Below, piece by piece: positions 1-11,569 of a DNA stretch of 64,000 bases. Source of the stretch: Panopea generosa (taxonomy: Eukaryota; Mollusca; Bivalvia; Adapedonta; Hiatellidae); NCBI GenBank assembly GCA_029582155.1, contig CM055906.1, forward strand, positions 14,761,291 through 14,825,290, given 5' to 3'. A program made the position numbers and the translations under genes. The notes under the pieces were generated by a model. It had not been told where the DNA came from. It was given only the letters and a program-made list of their open reading frames with translations, and made no database searches. How positions within the stretch are numbered: the first letter of the stretch is position 1; each line of letters starts with the position of its first letter.

Positions 1-460
1 GTGCCATTTACAAGGTATGCAACATTATAGGTCTGCTGCATGACGTGACATATACAAGGTATGTAACAGTATATGTCTGCTGTGTGACGTGCCACACACA
101 AGGTATGCAATAGTATAGGTCTGCTGTGTGACGTGCCACACACAAGGTATGCCACATTATAGGTTTGCTGTGCGACGTGTAATAAACAAGGTATGCAACA
201 CTATAGGTCTGCTGTGTGACGTGCCACATACAAGGTATGCAACAGTATATGTCTGCGGTGAGACGTGCCACATTCAAGGTATGCAACAGTATAGGTCTGC
301 TGTGTGTTCCACATACAAGGTATGCAACAGTATAGGTCTGCTGTGTGACGTTCCACATACAAGGTATGCAACAATATAGGTCTGCTGTGTGACGTGCCAT
401 ATACAAGGTATGCAACAGTATTGGTCAGCTGTGTGACGTGTAATATGCAAGGTATGTAAA
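1..460. repeat. 44-bp minisatellite
   Basis: About ten tandem copies of a 44-bp unit can be seen. The landmark CAAGGTATG recurs at 11, 55, 99, 143, 187, 231 and 275, then with slightly shortened spacing to 448. The array runs off the left edge of the window. The open frames on both strands inside it are low-complexity by-products of the repeat and do not look like genes. Confidence 0.95.
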
Positions 461-599
461 GCAATTATAACTTACTACATAATGGCATTGCAGGAGTGTA
501 ATAAATCCATGAGATATGTTTATGTAAAGCGACATGTAGTTTAATTTTACTTCAGATTGATGGCTTGGTGAAGTTTGTATAACTTCTCATACATAAAAA

Positions 600-1010
600 C
601 CTTAGTTATTATATGACTTGTATGCATGGATCTATGTAGATAAGTATTTCCTCTGTCAAATATGTATGTATATTCAAGTATGTAGTCCGTAGATAAGTAG
701 ATATGTATTTCACCTGTATGTATGTCCATGCATGTTCATTTTGAAGTAGCCAGGTATTTCATTTGTATGTATGCTCAAGTATGTATGTATGTATTTAAGT
801 AGATAGGTATTTCACTTGTATGTATGTTCAAGTATTAATGTATGTATTTAAGTAGATAGGTATTTCACCTTTATCTATGCTCAGGTATAAATTAATGTTA
901 AAGTATGTAGTATGTATTTAAGTAGATAGATTTTTCATTTGTATGTATGTTCAAGTATTTATGTCTGTTCATGTCTGTAGTATGTATCTAGTAAGTAGAT
1001 AGATATTTCA
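600..1010. repeat. degenerate GTATGT-rich tandem repeat
   Basis: Imperfect copies of a unit of about 50-70 bp are present. Each contains a phrase like AGTAGATAGGTATTTCA followed by GTATGTATGTTCAAGTATG. Spacing between landmarks varies (about 51 and 72 bp), so this is an old, decayed array. Confidence 0.7.
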
Positions 1011-1062
1011 TGTGCGTGCGTGCTTGAGTGCGTGCGCGCGCGCGTGCGTGCGTGCACGCACA
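1011..1062. repeat. GTGC/GCGT microsatellite
   Basis: A short alternating purine-pyrimidine stretch of GTGC, GCGT and CGCG steps. It could adopt Z-DNA. It directly follows the decayed GTATGT-rich array. Confidence 0.85.
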
Positions 1063-1735
1063 AGTGCGTAAATCCGAGATCTAGTACAAGTTTACACAGC
1101 TTTGTCCGAGATCCGATGTAGATCCGAGATCCAAAAATCGGACCTCGGAATCCATCGCACTTGGATTTGTAACGGTTTTTGGGTTTTGAATGATATAGCT
1201 TAAAATTAACGTGGACCTCTTTTGTTCGGATTTTTCCTTATGCAAGTGTGTAATTGCCTCCCTCTAACTGTCCAAACTCCCACCACGTGGCGTGTTGAAA
1301 TGAGGGCAACACACACTTTATGACTTTGACCAATCAAAGACGAGTTTCAAATAAACAACGGGAGACAACTCTATTCAATCGTGGATCTCGCAAACTTACA
1401 CAGACATACAAAAGCTCATATGAGGCAGTAAACAAGATCCGTTGGCGAGATGAATAGAAAAATGGTAAGTTAAATACGACTGTTACACTATCATAAAGTG
1501 TATTAAATCTTCCAATGTCCAAACATAATATATTAATGACTTTATTATGTGGATCTCGTGACGTTACACAGGGGGTGGCGGTGGGGCTAAGTTTCATGTT
1601 TTCAGCGTAAATATTAGTGGGGAAAACTATAGGTTGCCTCCGTCTACCTGAATATGGGGGGAAGGGGTAGGGGGCTTGCTACCTTGTAGTCAGCTTTAAA
1701 TAATGGGTACACAAATAAAATGAAATGGACCTCTT
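1063..1735. other. non-coding stretch without recognised gene
   Basis: The phrase CCGAGATC recurs several times near 1080-1130. A minus-strand open frame of 87 codons (1334-1597) has no recognisable domain and holds two copies of a GTGGATCTCG-type phrase, so it is probably part of a repeat. Nothing else is recognised. Confidence 0.4.
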
Positions 1736-1739
1736 AAAG

Positions 1740-3060
1740 ATTTACATTGTGTGTGTGCCAGACCGAGATCTTATTTTTTTACTTAATGATGAACATATAT
1801 ACATTGTGTATGTGACAGTCTGAGATCTTCAATGTTTTTAATTAGTGATCGGCCTTTAAAAGATAATCATTGTGTGTGTGTGACACTCTGAGGCCTTTAA
1901 TGTTTTTACGTAATGATGGACCTCTCAAAGATATACATTGTGTGTGACACTCTGAGGTCTTTAATGTTTTTACTTAATGATGGACCTCTCAAAGATATAC
2001 ATTGTGTGTGTGACACTCTGAGATCTTTGATGTTTTTACTTAATGATGGACCTCTCAAAGATATACATTGTGTGTGACACTCTGAGATCTTTGATGTTTT
2101 TACTTAATGATGGACCACTCAAAGATATACATTGTGTGTTTGACAGTCTGAGATCTTTAATGTTTTTACTTAATGATGGACCTCTGAAAGATATCATGAC
2201 ATTGTGTGTGTGTGACACTCTGAGGTGTTTAATGTTTTTACATAAATATGGACCTCTCAAAGATATACATTGTGTGTGTGACAGTCTGAGATCTTTAATC
2301 TTTTTACTTAATGATGGACCTCTCAAAGATATACATTGTGTGTGTGACAGTCTGAGATTTTTAATGTTTTTACTTAATAATAGACATCTCAAAGATATCA
2401 TGACATTGTGTGTGTGACAGTCTGAGATTTTTAATGTTTTTACTTAATGATGGACCTCTCAAAGATATACATTGTGTGTGACACTCTGAGGTCTTTAATG
2501 CTTTTACTTAATGATGGACCTCTCAAAGATATACATTGTGCGTGTGACACTCTGAGATCTTTGATGTTTTTACTAAATGAGGGGATCCGCCTCGCATGCA
2601 GAAGGTTGTGGTCTTGATCCCTTGCTGGGTCATACCAGACTTCAAAAGTGGTACTAGAAATTTCTCACTTGGCGTTAAACATTTAGAGGATAGTGCTAAG
2701 TCTGCTCGGCCATATGTCAGTATAATGTGACTGGATGGGGAATCATATCATGTATCTGCGGCATGATACTCCAGTGTGATAGCGCTTATAAAACTGTCTC
2801 AAGTAGACAACGTCGCGATATAGCAGAAAAAATTGTTGAAAGCAACACTAAACACCATACAAACAAAACAAACAAACTTAATGATAGGCCTTTTAAAGAT
2901 ATACTTTGTTTGTGTGACAGTCTGAGATCTTTTATATTTTTGCTTAATGATGGACCTCTCAAGGATATACATTGTGTGTGCGACTGACTGAGATCTTAAA
3001 TATTTTTTTCTTAATGATGAACCTCTCAAAGACATGCATTGTGTGTGTTACAGACTTGTA
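1740..3060. repeat. 64-bp minisatellite, interrupted by a SINE
   Basis: Units of about 64 bp contain GATGGACCTCTCAAAGATAT, a GT run, and TCTGAGATCTTTAATG. Landmarks at 1915, 1979, 2045 and 2109 give periods of 64-66 bp. The array is continuous to about 2580, is interrupted by a SINE, and resumes at about 2879 for roughly three more copies. Open frames on both strands are repeat shadows. Confidence 0.93.
2581..2878 (+). mobile_element. tRNA-derived SINE (family 1)
   Basis: The head resembles a tRNA promoter region. The body contains GTACTAGAAATTTCTCACTT, GTCAGTATAATGTGACTGG and a tail with GTCGCGATATAGC and TTGTTGAAAGCAACACTAAAC, ending in an AAACAAAC-rich tract. Other copies in the window share the same order of blocks (37310, 24800, 43868 reversed, 48425). 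It sits inside the 64-bp array with AATGA-like sequence on both sides, a possible target duplication. V-SINE-type RUDI or MetaSINE families of bivalves are candidate names, but I cannot assign one without a search. Confidence 0.8.
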
Positions 3061-3743
3061 TCATAAAAGATCTTCTTTATTCTCTTTCCTTTCATTCATT
3101 TGTTTGTGCGTTCGTCCCATCAAATTTGTTTTCAGTGAAACAATTCTGAAAAAGGTCTGTGAATGTTGTAATTTTCGGTGTATAATTGTTTAAACTACGT
3201 CCTCTTTTCAACTTATTTTTTTGTAAAGTAAACATATATCGGGGGAATCAATGTTGTATGGGCATTTATTCAAGTTGAAGATATGTTTAAACCTTTCAAT
3301 AAATAATCGGCGAAAAGTTAAATAGATAAATGAATATCTTTTAAAAGTGTAAAATAAACTTAAAAAGGATGATCTTTTTTTTTTGCAGGTACTAGAATGA
3401 AACGGAGAAAAAAAGTTTCACATGAAAAGTGTGAAAACTTTATATAGAGCAAGATGAAGAAAAAGGTATGTGATGATTTATTATGCAGATTAAAGGGATT
3501 ATATTGGCTACACATTATAGCGGCTCGCTCACACTAAGTCCATATATTATAACTTTAATATATATGTTTTAGGGAACTTTGTAATAATATTATAAATGTC
3601 CTTCATATATTAGTAATACAAAAAAGCTACAATAAAATATTTTTTCATCAAAATTCAAGCTAAGCACATTTGTTAAAAAGCGGTACAGAGAATTCCCCCA
3701 ATATGAACTGGAGATTTTGTCTTGGAGCACCTTGAGGAAAATC

Positions 3744-3790
3744 ACGTGATACACCAGTTGTACAGCTCAACATGGCGGAAATGACTCTCG
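3744..3790 (+). promoter_or_regulatory. possible promoter patch: E-box plus YY1-like ATGGCGG
   Basis: A USF-type E-box ATCACGTGA lies about 30 bp upstream of CAACATGGCGGAAATG, which resembles YY1-like sites that often overlap transcription or translation starts. The ATG opens only nine codons before a stop. The pattern may be chance. Confidence 0.15.
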
Positions 3791-5076
3791 TGCATGCGTG
3801 ATGTCCAACATGTTTATCGTTGTGATGACAGTATCTTAAAATACTTCACATGGCAAACTAATTTTAAAAATAAAACGTATCAAATGGTTTATTTTTCGGG
3901 TACAGATTTTGCAAAAAAATCAACAAAACCCATGTTTTTGGGGCCAGGAAAATTGTCATTAATTAAATTTGATGTAATTGCATGTTACCGAAGCATTTTT
4001 ATCATAATTTGACGATAAAAATATTTTTCTGTTCAAATAAACAAAGTATGAGCAAATAGTTTTAAAGCTGCAAATGGACACTTTCTCTATATGTTATGCA
4101 CATAAAATAGTGCTTGTATACCCATTCAATGTCAGAATTAGCCTAAGGGTTATTTAATTAACACTTAAAAAATTAATAGTACTTTTCCTAAAAGATTTGT
4201 TGAAGAGAAAATTTCCACTGAAATGTTCATCTGTCCATTTGTTGCCAGTAGAGCGATTCAGGCTCTCATGGTTCTCTTGTTTTTTATGAATAAAAGCCAA
4301 TAATGTCTTCTATATATATAAAATTCACTGTATATAAAGAGAAACTTTAAAAAAAATCCTCTAAATGTTCAAGGTCTTAACCATATTTTTTCATACGTAA
4401 CATTAAATAGAGGTCCCCTGAAGGGTTTATTGAAGTCAGGTTTCACGGGTCAAATTTGGGGCAGCCTCAGGGGTCACTGTTTTAAAATTGGAAGATACAG
4501 GGAAAATGTAAAAATTTTCGTGTAGACGCGATAGTACCCACATTTTCCATTGAACCTTAACCAACTTTGCACAGCTGTATCTTGGATTGATTCTTGAATC
4601 AGTCAGATTTGACCATAACTGGTCCTGCCACAGGGCTTATTTATAGTTATACATAAATAAAACATGACTTTGTTGTGTAGACATGGTAGCAATTCCATCT
4701 TTTGAACCAGCCATATTCAATCACAAATTGGTTTTATAGCAAAATTAAAGAGGAACTTGCATAAAACATTTCATCTGCAATGTTTATCTCTTCAATTGTT
4801 ATAGTAGAGTGATTGAGACCCTCTTGGGCATCTTGTTAATACATGCATGCAAGCATAATGGGAAAATATATAGATTTACATCTTATGATGATGTGACAGT
4901 GGTTAAGTTAAGACTTTAAAGTTCAAATTCATTTCAGTAATTATCAATTTGTTAAAAAAATAATTTAAGAAGTGCAAAAGCTGTCTACCTTTTCCAACAA
5001 AATTTGAAGATCATATCAAGGAAATAATCTTAAGACAAAAAATCTAATCCAGCATAAAATTATTTATATCAATTTT

Positions 5077-5640
5077 TGTCTCGTCGCAATGAAGATGAGA
5101 CGAGATAAAGGTGTTGCTTTTCCGTCAACGGCAGCGGCGTCAAACATTTATATTTAGCTCCAACGTTAAATTTTTCGGTATTACACTTTTTCTCAATAAG
5201 TACAAGTGCTAAGACACTCATACTTGGATCATAGTAACAACTAACACCCTGCATCACATTATATACTGCAGATGCTGAGTATGACCTCTATTGACTTTGT
5301 TTGATGCTGAATTTTGCATTTACCTCCAACGTTAAGTTTTCATTTTTACACTATTTCTCAATGAGTACTAGTGCTAGGACACTCATATTTTGATCATAGT
5401 TACAACTAACACCCTGCATTACATTATATACTGCAGATGCTGAGTATGAACTCCATTGACTTTGTTTGATGCTGAATTTTGCATTTACCTCCAACGTTAA
5501 GTTTTCATTTTTACACTATTTCTCAATAAGTACTAGTGCTAGGACACTCATATTTTGATCATAGTTACAACTAACACCCTGCATTACATAATATAATGCA
5601 GATGCTGAGTATTTTAAAAGTAAATTATTTATTTAAAAAA
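5077..5640 (+). repeat. interspersed element with three ~166-bp internal repeats
   Basis: The block begins TTTTGTCTCGTCG and contains three tandem copies of a unit of about 166 bp, with the landmark CTCCAACGTTAA at about 5158, 5323 and 5490. Each copy holds ACACTCATATTTTGATCATA and ATATACTGCAGATGCTGAGT. Similar dispersed elements are familiar from bivalve genomes; the class is not known to me. The minus-strand open frame at 5069-5257 lies inside it and is not a gene. Confidence 0.75.
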
Positions 5641-6045
5641 AGAATTATTCTTTTTTCTTTTTTTAAACATGTTTTACTTAGAAATACTGGTTAAAATTCT
5701 TTTTTTTTAGATATGTTTTACTTAGAAATACTGGTTAAAGTTTTGTGTGCAACTACCATGAAGTTCATATCTTAAAAATTACTTAATGTAATTGATCGAA
5801 ACTTCACACAATACTTCCTACAATATTTCTTAGTCATTAACCAAGTTAGATAACCCTTGCATGAATATAATGTTTTAATTTTTTCTCTCCCATGTGTGTA
5901 TTAACAGTCAAAGCGATCACGGCGAGACAAATCATTCCGCAGAATTCTTGTTAAGTTCTGACCTGTCTGCACTTTAAGAAAAAAATACATTTTCAAACAA
6001 ATGTACTTAGGTCTTATATTATCAATTTAGAATCTTTACTTACAG

Positions 6046-6181
6046 GAAGATGTGTTTTCACCAAAACTTTGATCCAGAAGTGCGACTATTTTCTTAAATA
6101 CAGTGGAACTCTCTGCAAAACAGATCCTGTTGGAGATGATACATATGTTTTTGAATTTAGATTTCACAGGAAGAAATGCTG
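6046..6181 (+). CDS. candidate internal exon, cysteine-containing, unrecognised gene
   Basis: A 136-bp block lies between an acceptor (TCTTTACTTACAG) and a donor (GTAAGC). Only one frame is open. It reads about 45 residues with four cysteines (GRCVFTKTLIQKCDYF near the start, FRFHRKKCW at the end). It would start in phase 1 and end in phase 2. That does not join directly to the candidate exon at 7865, so an intermediate exon is missing or the two do not belong together. I do not recognise the domain. It looks like a secreted or extracellular segment, which is inference. Confidence 0.4.
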
Positions 6182-6395
6182 GTAAGCTGTGTTACCTTAT
6201 TTATACTCTTGCTGTTAATGGCTATACAGTTGTTAACAGTTTTGAAATATTTAAATTTTACAATCATATTCTGAAACCATAAAACCTAGATATTTGACAT
6301 TTAATACACATGGTGCGCTGGCCTTGAAATATCCTTGAATATTAACATAAGCCTAAAAAGTCCTTGAAATTGTCAATGGGACTTAAACAGTTTCG

Positions 6396-6482
6396 TTTGT
6401 TTCAGTGAATGATCAACTTTTATTTCATCGAGTGAGAAAGGAAATTTTTATTCTCACTCGTTTCATCATTCACTGAAACAAA
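6396..6482. repeat. nested inverted repeat (stem-loop)
   Basis: GTTTGTTTCAGTGAATGAT at 6396-6414 is the reverse complement of 6464-6482. A second inner pair, CGAGTGAGAA and TTCTCACTCG, lies between the arms. The whole could fold as a long hairpin, as a small MITE-like element would. Confidence 0.7.
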
Positions 6483-6735
6483 CAAATTTTCTATTTATTT
6501 TATGCTCTAAACATAATTTAACTCATTTTTAGAGTTTTATTCCATCGGAGCCTCTTCATTTTATCAAATTCTTAAAAAAAAGTTAAAAAAATGACAATTT
6601 CATTGTTTGAAAAGTGGCAATCCCCCAGTTTTGAACAATGGGATTATGAGTTTTTATTTCACTGACAAATCTCTATGATTCATTAAAAAGCATACAATAA
6701 ATACATATATTCACTTCACAATTTCACTTGAATTT

Positions 6736-7784
6736 TTAGCTCTACTGGCCAAAGGCCAGAAGTGCTTATGCGATGGCGCGTTGTCCGTCGTCTGTTAGCA
6801 GCACCTTCTCTGAAATTACTGGGCCATTTGAACTGAAACTTCACATTGATGTTTCTATTGCATAGGAGACTATACAGGAGATTTTTTTTATTTTTCGATC
6901 TGAAATTCAAGATGGCCGCCGTTACTTAACATAGTCCAAAACTTAAAAAATCTTCTTCTCATGAACGTCCCAACAGATTTTCAAAATGTTTATGTAGTAA
7001 TGATGACCAACTTTAGTTTTGTTAGATTTGTTCAAATTGTGTCCCTAGGGTTAAAAATGACCCCGCCCTGAGAGTTCAATTAAGAGAAACATGTCATTAA
7101 AATGTTTTTGTTTTTTTTAAATGGAAATGATTTTGCCTATTTCTTCACAGAAGCATTGTTAGGTGAAGGAGGTTCAGATTTGTAAAAATGACTGGGTTCC
7201 ACTGTCTTAAGGGATCAGTAAGGGCCCCAAAAGGGTAAAAATTGGGAATTACTAAAATTGTTTTCTTAAGAACCGTTGTGTCAGATTTGTTCATATTTGG
7301 CATGAATTATCCCTATGTGTAGGGGTTTGATTGCAGATAACAATTTAGGGGTTAAAATATATAGGGACCCTGTAAGGGGACTTAGAATTTTACATAGGAA
7401 TACTATGGGAATACAGAAAATTCTCTTTTTCTTTAATCTATTCTGAAACTACTAGGCCAATTAAACTGAAACTTCACATGGTTTCTATTGCATAGGAGAC
7501 TATACAGAAGATTTTTTTTTCTATCTAAAATTCAAGATGGTCGCCGTACTAAAAAACAGTTCAAAACTTAAAAAATCTTCTTCTCATGAATGGCCCAACA
7601 GATTTTCAAACTGTTTATGTAGTAATGATGACCAACTATTGGTTTGTTATTTTTGTTCAAATAGTGTCCTTAGGATAAAATATGACCCCGCTCCGATGAT
7701 TCTATTGCATAGGAGAATTTCAAAAAGTGCTATAGCCACTATGAGTCAGTAGAGCGACCTCAGGCCCAATTGGGCCTCTTGTTT
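6736..7784 (+). mobile_element. bivalve-type interspersed element ('CTCTTGTT' family A)
   Basis: The element begins CTCTACTGGCCAAAGGCCAG and ends CAGTAGAGCGACCTCAGGCC followed by CAATTGGGCCTCTTGTTT. The TCTACTGG and CCAGTAGA-like ends are inverted. A segment of about 200 bp near 6816-7040 is repeated at 7445-7640, including AAAACTTAAAAAATCTTCTT and AACAGATTTTCAAA. No transposase is encoded. The open frames at 6716-6910 and 7537-7752 lie in these repeats. Confidence 0.7.
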
Positions 7785-7864
7785 ATGATGGAAGACAAAC
7801 ATTAAAAAGTTAAGCCCTATTGAGAACACTTCTTTTATTTGTTTATTTTATTTTTTTTAAAAAG

Positions 7865-7960
7865 GTTTGGAAGAGTATGAAGACGATGCAACAGGAAAGG
7901 ATGGGGAGGATGCCGATGAGGAGGAGGAAACTGAGATTGAGGATAGGCAGGATACTATTG
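7865..7960 (+). CDS. candidate internal exon, acidic segment, unrecognised gene
   Basis: A pyrimidine-rich tract and AG at 7864 precede 96 bp followed by GTAAGTG. In the preferred frame (phase 1 at both ends) it encodes a strongly acidic stretch beginning LEEYEDDATGKDGEDADEEE and ending DRQDTI. A second frame is also open, reading basic residues. The acidic frame joins without a break to the candidate exon at 9981. Function is unknown. The AAAAAG acceptor is weak, and purine-rich repeat sequence could mimic this. Confidence 0.42.
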
Positions 7961-8083
7961 GTAAGTGAATGAGTAAAGCATATCTCTAATTACTGGTCAA
8001 ACATCCACAGTATAGTTTCTGTTTTAATTTAGGCAAAATTGTAGGCAACTTTTAACTTGTAGTTTGTTGGCAAGTCAGATTTT

Positions 8084-9160
8084 TAGGTCACCTGAAAAGT
8101 GAACCTATTGCGATCGTCTTTTGTCCGACGTTTTGCGGTGAGCATCCGTAACCAATTAACATTTTCAACTTCTTCTCAAAAACTGTAAGCTCGATCATTA
8201 TAAAATTTTGTTTGCAGCTTTGGTACCTAAGGGTGAATCAAAATTGTGAATTGCACTGTCCCCATCCCCCTTGGGCCTTGGGAGTGGGGCAAAAACAGTG
8301 AAATTCAAGGTAAACTTTGAAAATATTCTTCTTACTATCAGAAGCACCGGGAAACAAATGATGGGCATGATTATTGACACATATAGGTCCTTTATGTAAA
8401 TCATGAATGAATGCCCCTGGATCTCACGGTTTGGACCTGGGGTTGGGGCCTACTTTACTAAACCTATAGAAGAGAAAACGACAAAAAACGTTATTTCTGA
8501 TGACTGGTAGACTTGTGTAAATGATTTCTGCTTTGATTTGTTGTTGCTAACATGACAGTTAATAATTACCTGAAGTTTAATGTCCCTTCACCCATTATAG
8601 GTAGCACTCAGAAACAAATATTGAGCATGATTAATGACGTATATAGGTCATTTATTAGAAATGTTAACTGTATGCCACTGGGTCTCACAGTTTGGCCCTC
8701 TTTACTTATTCTATAGAAGAGTAATGACCATTATTTCTTATGACTTTATAGACTTATGTGAATGTTTTATGGTGTGATTTGTTGTTGCTTACATGACAGT
8801 TAATACCTACCTGAATTTTATGGTCCCTTACCCTACCCCCATGGGGGCCTTATGGGCGTTGGGCAAAAACAGTGAAATTCAAGGTAAACTTTGAAAATAT
8901 TCTTCTTACTATCAGAAGCACCAGGAAACAAATGATGGGCATGATTATTGACTCATATAGATCCTTTATAAAAAAAGTCAATTGCATGCCCATTGGTCTC
9001 ACGGTTTGGCCCCGGGGGTGGGGTCTACTTTACTTATTCTTTAGAAGAAAACTGACGAAAAACGATATTTCTTATCACTGAATAGACATGTGAATGTTTC
9101 ATGATGTGGTTTGTTGTTGCTTACATGACAGTTAATATCTACCTGAATTACAAAATAAAT
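8084..9160 (+). mobile_element. bivalve-type interspersed element (family B) with ~290-bp internal repeats
   Basis: The block begins TTAGGTCACCTGAAAAGTGA, then GTCTTTTGTCCGACG. It carries three tandem units: about 8230-8570, 8580-8830 (shorter) and 8860-9150. Units share GGGCAAAAACAGTGAAATTC, AAACAAATGATGGGCATGAT and GTTGTTGCTTACATGACAGT. The open frames at 8198-8404 and 8872-9081 are repeat sequence. Confidence 0.7.
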
Positions 9161-9420
9161 AACATCAATCGAAATGTGTATTTCTTGAACGAACTATACC
9201 TCGTTTATAAGGTTTTTGTTTACAAAGTACGGCCGATTGTTTTCTGACAATCTCCACCAATGTTTACGAGTATACAAATCAATACACATATTTTGAGGCG
9301 CACATTATCTAGATTTTAAAATTCGGCCAAGCAAATATAGAATACAGTGGGAGACATCAAGCTACAAGCATCACAGTACATTACAATGGTAGAAAACAAG
9401 ATGACTTTACTCTACTTTTT

Positions 9421-9960
9421 AGCTCACCTGAGCTATTGGGATCACTCTTCGTCCATGTAAACAATTGCTTTAAACAACTTCTTCTCTGAAGCCGCACATC
9501 AGATTTTGATCAAATTTGGTGTGAAGCATCCTTATAAGAAGCTCTCTGAAGATTGCTAAAATCATGACCCTGCGGTCAAATTTGGCCCCGCCCCAGAAAA
9601 TTATCAAATTTGTTTTTTCAAATTTCAAAAATCCTGTTCTTGGATAGTTCCAGGCCTGGAGCTTAGATATTTTGTATGTGGTATCACCACATGATATTCT
9701 CTAAAAACAGCCAAAGGCTTGAACCTAGGGGTTTATCAGTTTGCATGTGGTTATTTAAGGGTGGGTGGGTCTTCTGTTAATGTCTTGAGCTTAGATATGT
9801 TTCATGTAGGGTCAATTTGCAGTCATCTCTCAAGTTTGCTAAAACCATAATCCTGGGGTAAAAATTGGTCCCAAACCATGACCCTGGGGGCGCAAAAATT
9901 GGCCTGAATTTTTTCTTCATTGTTTGTAAAGATAAAATTAATAAAAAATTCTCTTTCACA
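9421..9960 (+). mobile_element. second interspersed element of family B, degenerate
   Basis: The start AGCTCACCTGAGCTATTGGG matches the way family B begins. It is followed by a Met/Thr-poor, non-coding stretch with phrases such as CAACTTCTTCTCTGAAGCC and CATGACCCTG. It ends just before the candidate exon at 9981. No gene is encoded. Confidence 0.55.
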
Positions 9961-9980
9961 TTTGTTTCTATTGTTTTCAG

Positions 9981-10055
9981 ACCAAAACTCTGATCTTCCA
10001 ATGGTTGCTGAAGATGTTGAAACTGAAGTTGAAGCAACACATGTGCAAATGAAAG
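9981..10055 (+). CDS. candidate internal exon, acidic segment, unrecognised gene
   Basis: A strong acceptor (TTTCTATTGTTTTCAG) and a GTGAGA donor bracket 75 bp. In phase 1 it reads DQNSDLPMVAEDVETEVE and continues to THVQMK. The split codon with the exon ending at 7960 gives Asp, and the frame continues into the candidate terminal exon at 12878. This phase agreement is the main support. The composition is acidic and suggests a linker. No domain is recognised. Confidence 0.45.
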
Positions 10056-10209
10056 GTGAGAGTTTCATTCTATGAAAAAATTACATATTCACAAATTCTG
10101 TATCAAGAGTCAATGTGTAAAGATTGAGTAATCAGTTAACATGGGGATACCAACTGAATTCCTCTGTACCCTTTCACCTTGGGAACAGCTCACTATGGGA
10201 TATAATGTG

Positions 10210-10560
10210 TTAATTGGTCATTCCTGTTTGAAAAAGTTCAAGTGGAATCTGCCTGGACAAATAACTGAATGTCCAGGCTGACATTTCAGGTAGATAAATG
10301 CAGTAATACTGAGATGGACTACATTTTGGAGCGCAATAGGTCATGTGATGTTGTCCAGGCAGACAAAAATCTGGGAAAGCATAGAAAATTTGAGACGGGA
10401 AAGTGTATAATATATCTGGGCTGACAATGCAAATGTCCAGGCAGACATCCAAAATGTCCCATCTCAGATGTCCAAGAGGACATCCCAAATGTCCAGACAG
10501 ACTTCCAAAATGTCCAGGTGCCAAATGTCCGGGCAGACGTCCCAAATATCCTTACAAACA
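10210..10560. repeat. degenerate ATGTCC repeat
   Basis: The hexamer ATGTCC and its complement GGACAT recur many times, as in AAATGTCCAGGCAGACATCC and AGATGTCCAAGAGGACATCC, with a loose spacing of about 25 bp. Open frames on the minus strand here are by-products. Confidence 0.7.
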
Positions 10561-11299
10561 TGAATAATGAAATCAGAAATAAGTCTGTGGAAAAGTATAC
10601 CCCAGCTGTAGGCTTTGTGATACAAACTTGGGTACACTATGGTTACTTACCTTCTGTGAATGAACCAGATAGTGTGAATAATATGTTCAACCATCTCATA
10701 CCATAACTATCTAGTAACAGTTACAATTATAAGCAACGATAATCTGTCTTATCCCAGGACCTACAACTATGAAGAAATATCTAAGAAATCTTAAAATTGC
10801 AGCTGAATTGAGCGGAATAGGAAGCATATAGGTCTAAAGGCTGTGGTAACTAATGGCAAAATATCATTTTTCTTAGTAAATATTCAATCAATCAATCATC
10901 TTAGTTCACTGCCCCTGTCAAAAATGAAGGTTCTGTTAATTGCCGATATTAATCAAAGTCGACAATGGGAACATCGTTAGGCCATTTCCGTCTATGTAAG
11001 GAATGATAACCTTAAAATACCCATACTCCAGCATCATCTTTTTTTAATTCTAGACAAATTTAAATATGAATAAAAGAACTATACACCTAATACTTAATGT
11101 AACACATGTAATAAAGAGGTTATAAAGTGGTAATTAAGTGGTAGAGCAGTTCCGTGTAGTGATAACAGTGCCAGAGATCAACAGTGGCACTTGGTTTTAC
11201 ATCATTTTTCATTCATATACAATCTTTCACAAAGAAGGCGGTCGCTCCACTATTTACTAAATATACTACCGTTGCCATTTCTGTTTCTTATTTACATAG
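10561..11299. other. no recognised feature
   Basis: AT-rich DNA. A short plus-strand open frame across 10518-10706 overlaps the ATGTCC repeat and has no recognisable domain. The only other landmark is an AATCAATCAATC tract near 10887, which resembles the tail of SINE family 3. Confidence 0.3.
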
Positions 11300-11569
11300 A
11301 ATTGTAACTCACTTTCCGAGGAAAGAGTTGTTTTGAAAATGTATCTTCAACTTCTGGATCATTGCTTTGGGCATAAATTATGCAAATTAGATCATGCGAG
11401 CGTTTACACAACTTTTGAAAACGAAAGTGAAATGATTTTTTATTATTCGTATATCACTGTTCTTAATTCTTCAAGTTTTTATAAGACAATTACAGTTTTA
11501 ACTACACAGCAATGGACCAGAGCAAAAAAAGCTCTTATGAAATTACAAGTACAGTCAAACCTATCTTAA
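11300..11569 (+). CDS. candidate terminal exon, unrecognised protein
   Basis: A good acceptor (GTTTCTTATTTACATAG) is followed by 89 open codons and TAA, beginning NCNSLSEERVVLKMYLQLLD and including HCFGHKLCKLDHASVYTTF. Amino-acid composition looks protein-like. The frame starts in phase 0, so it does not continue the acidic exons, which end in phase 1. The final codons run into a MITE-like repeat, so this may be a gene fragment truncated by insertion. Confidence 0.3.
   Translation, partial: NCNSLSEERVVLKMYLQLLDHCFGHKLCKLDHASVYTTFENESEMIFYYSYITVLNSSSFYKTITVLTTQQWTRAKKALMKLQVQSNLS

Larger units (their letters stand above)
3061..6040. other. mostly non-coding, with repeat fragments
   Basis: Long AT-rich stretches are seen. 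A splice-acceptor-like T run with GCAG at 3373-3388 and a GTATGT donor at 3474 bracket an 85-bp block with stops in all frames, so at most a UTR exon. Ends of the 'CTCTTGTT' interspersed family occur at 4236-4282 and about 4800-4833. No gene is recognised. Confidence 0.4.

Noticed and set aside
8..464. Open frames on both strands in the first 460 bases
   Set aside because: They are translations of the 44-bp tandem unit; peptides repeat with the unit and have no domain.
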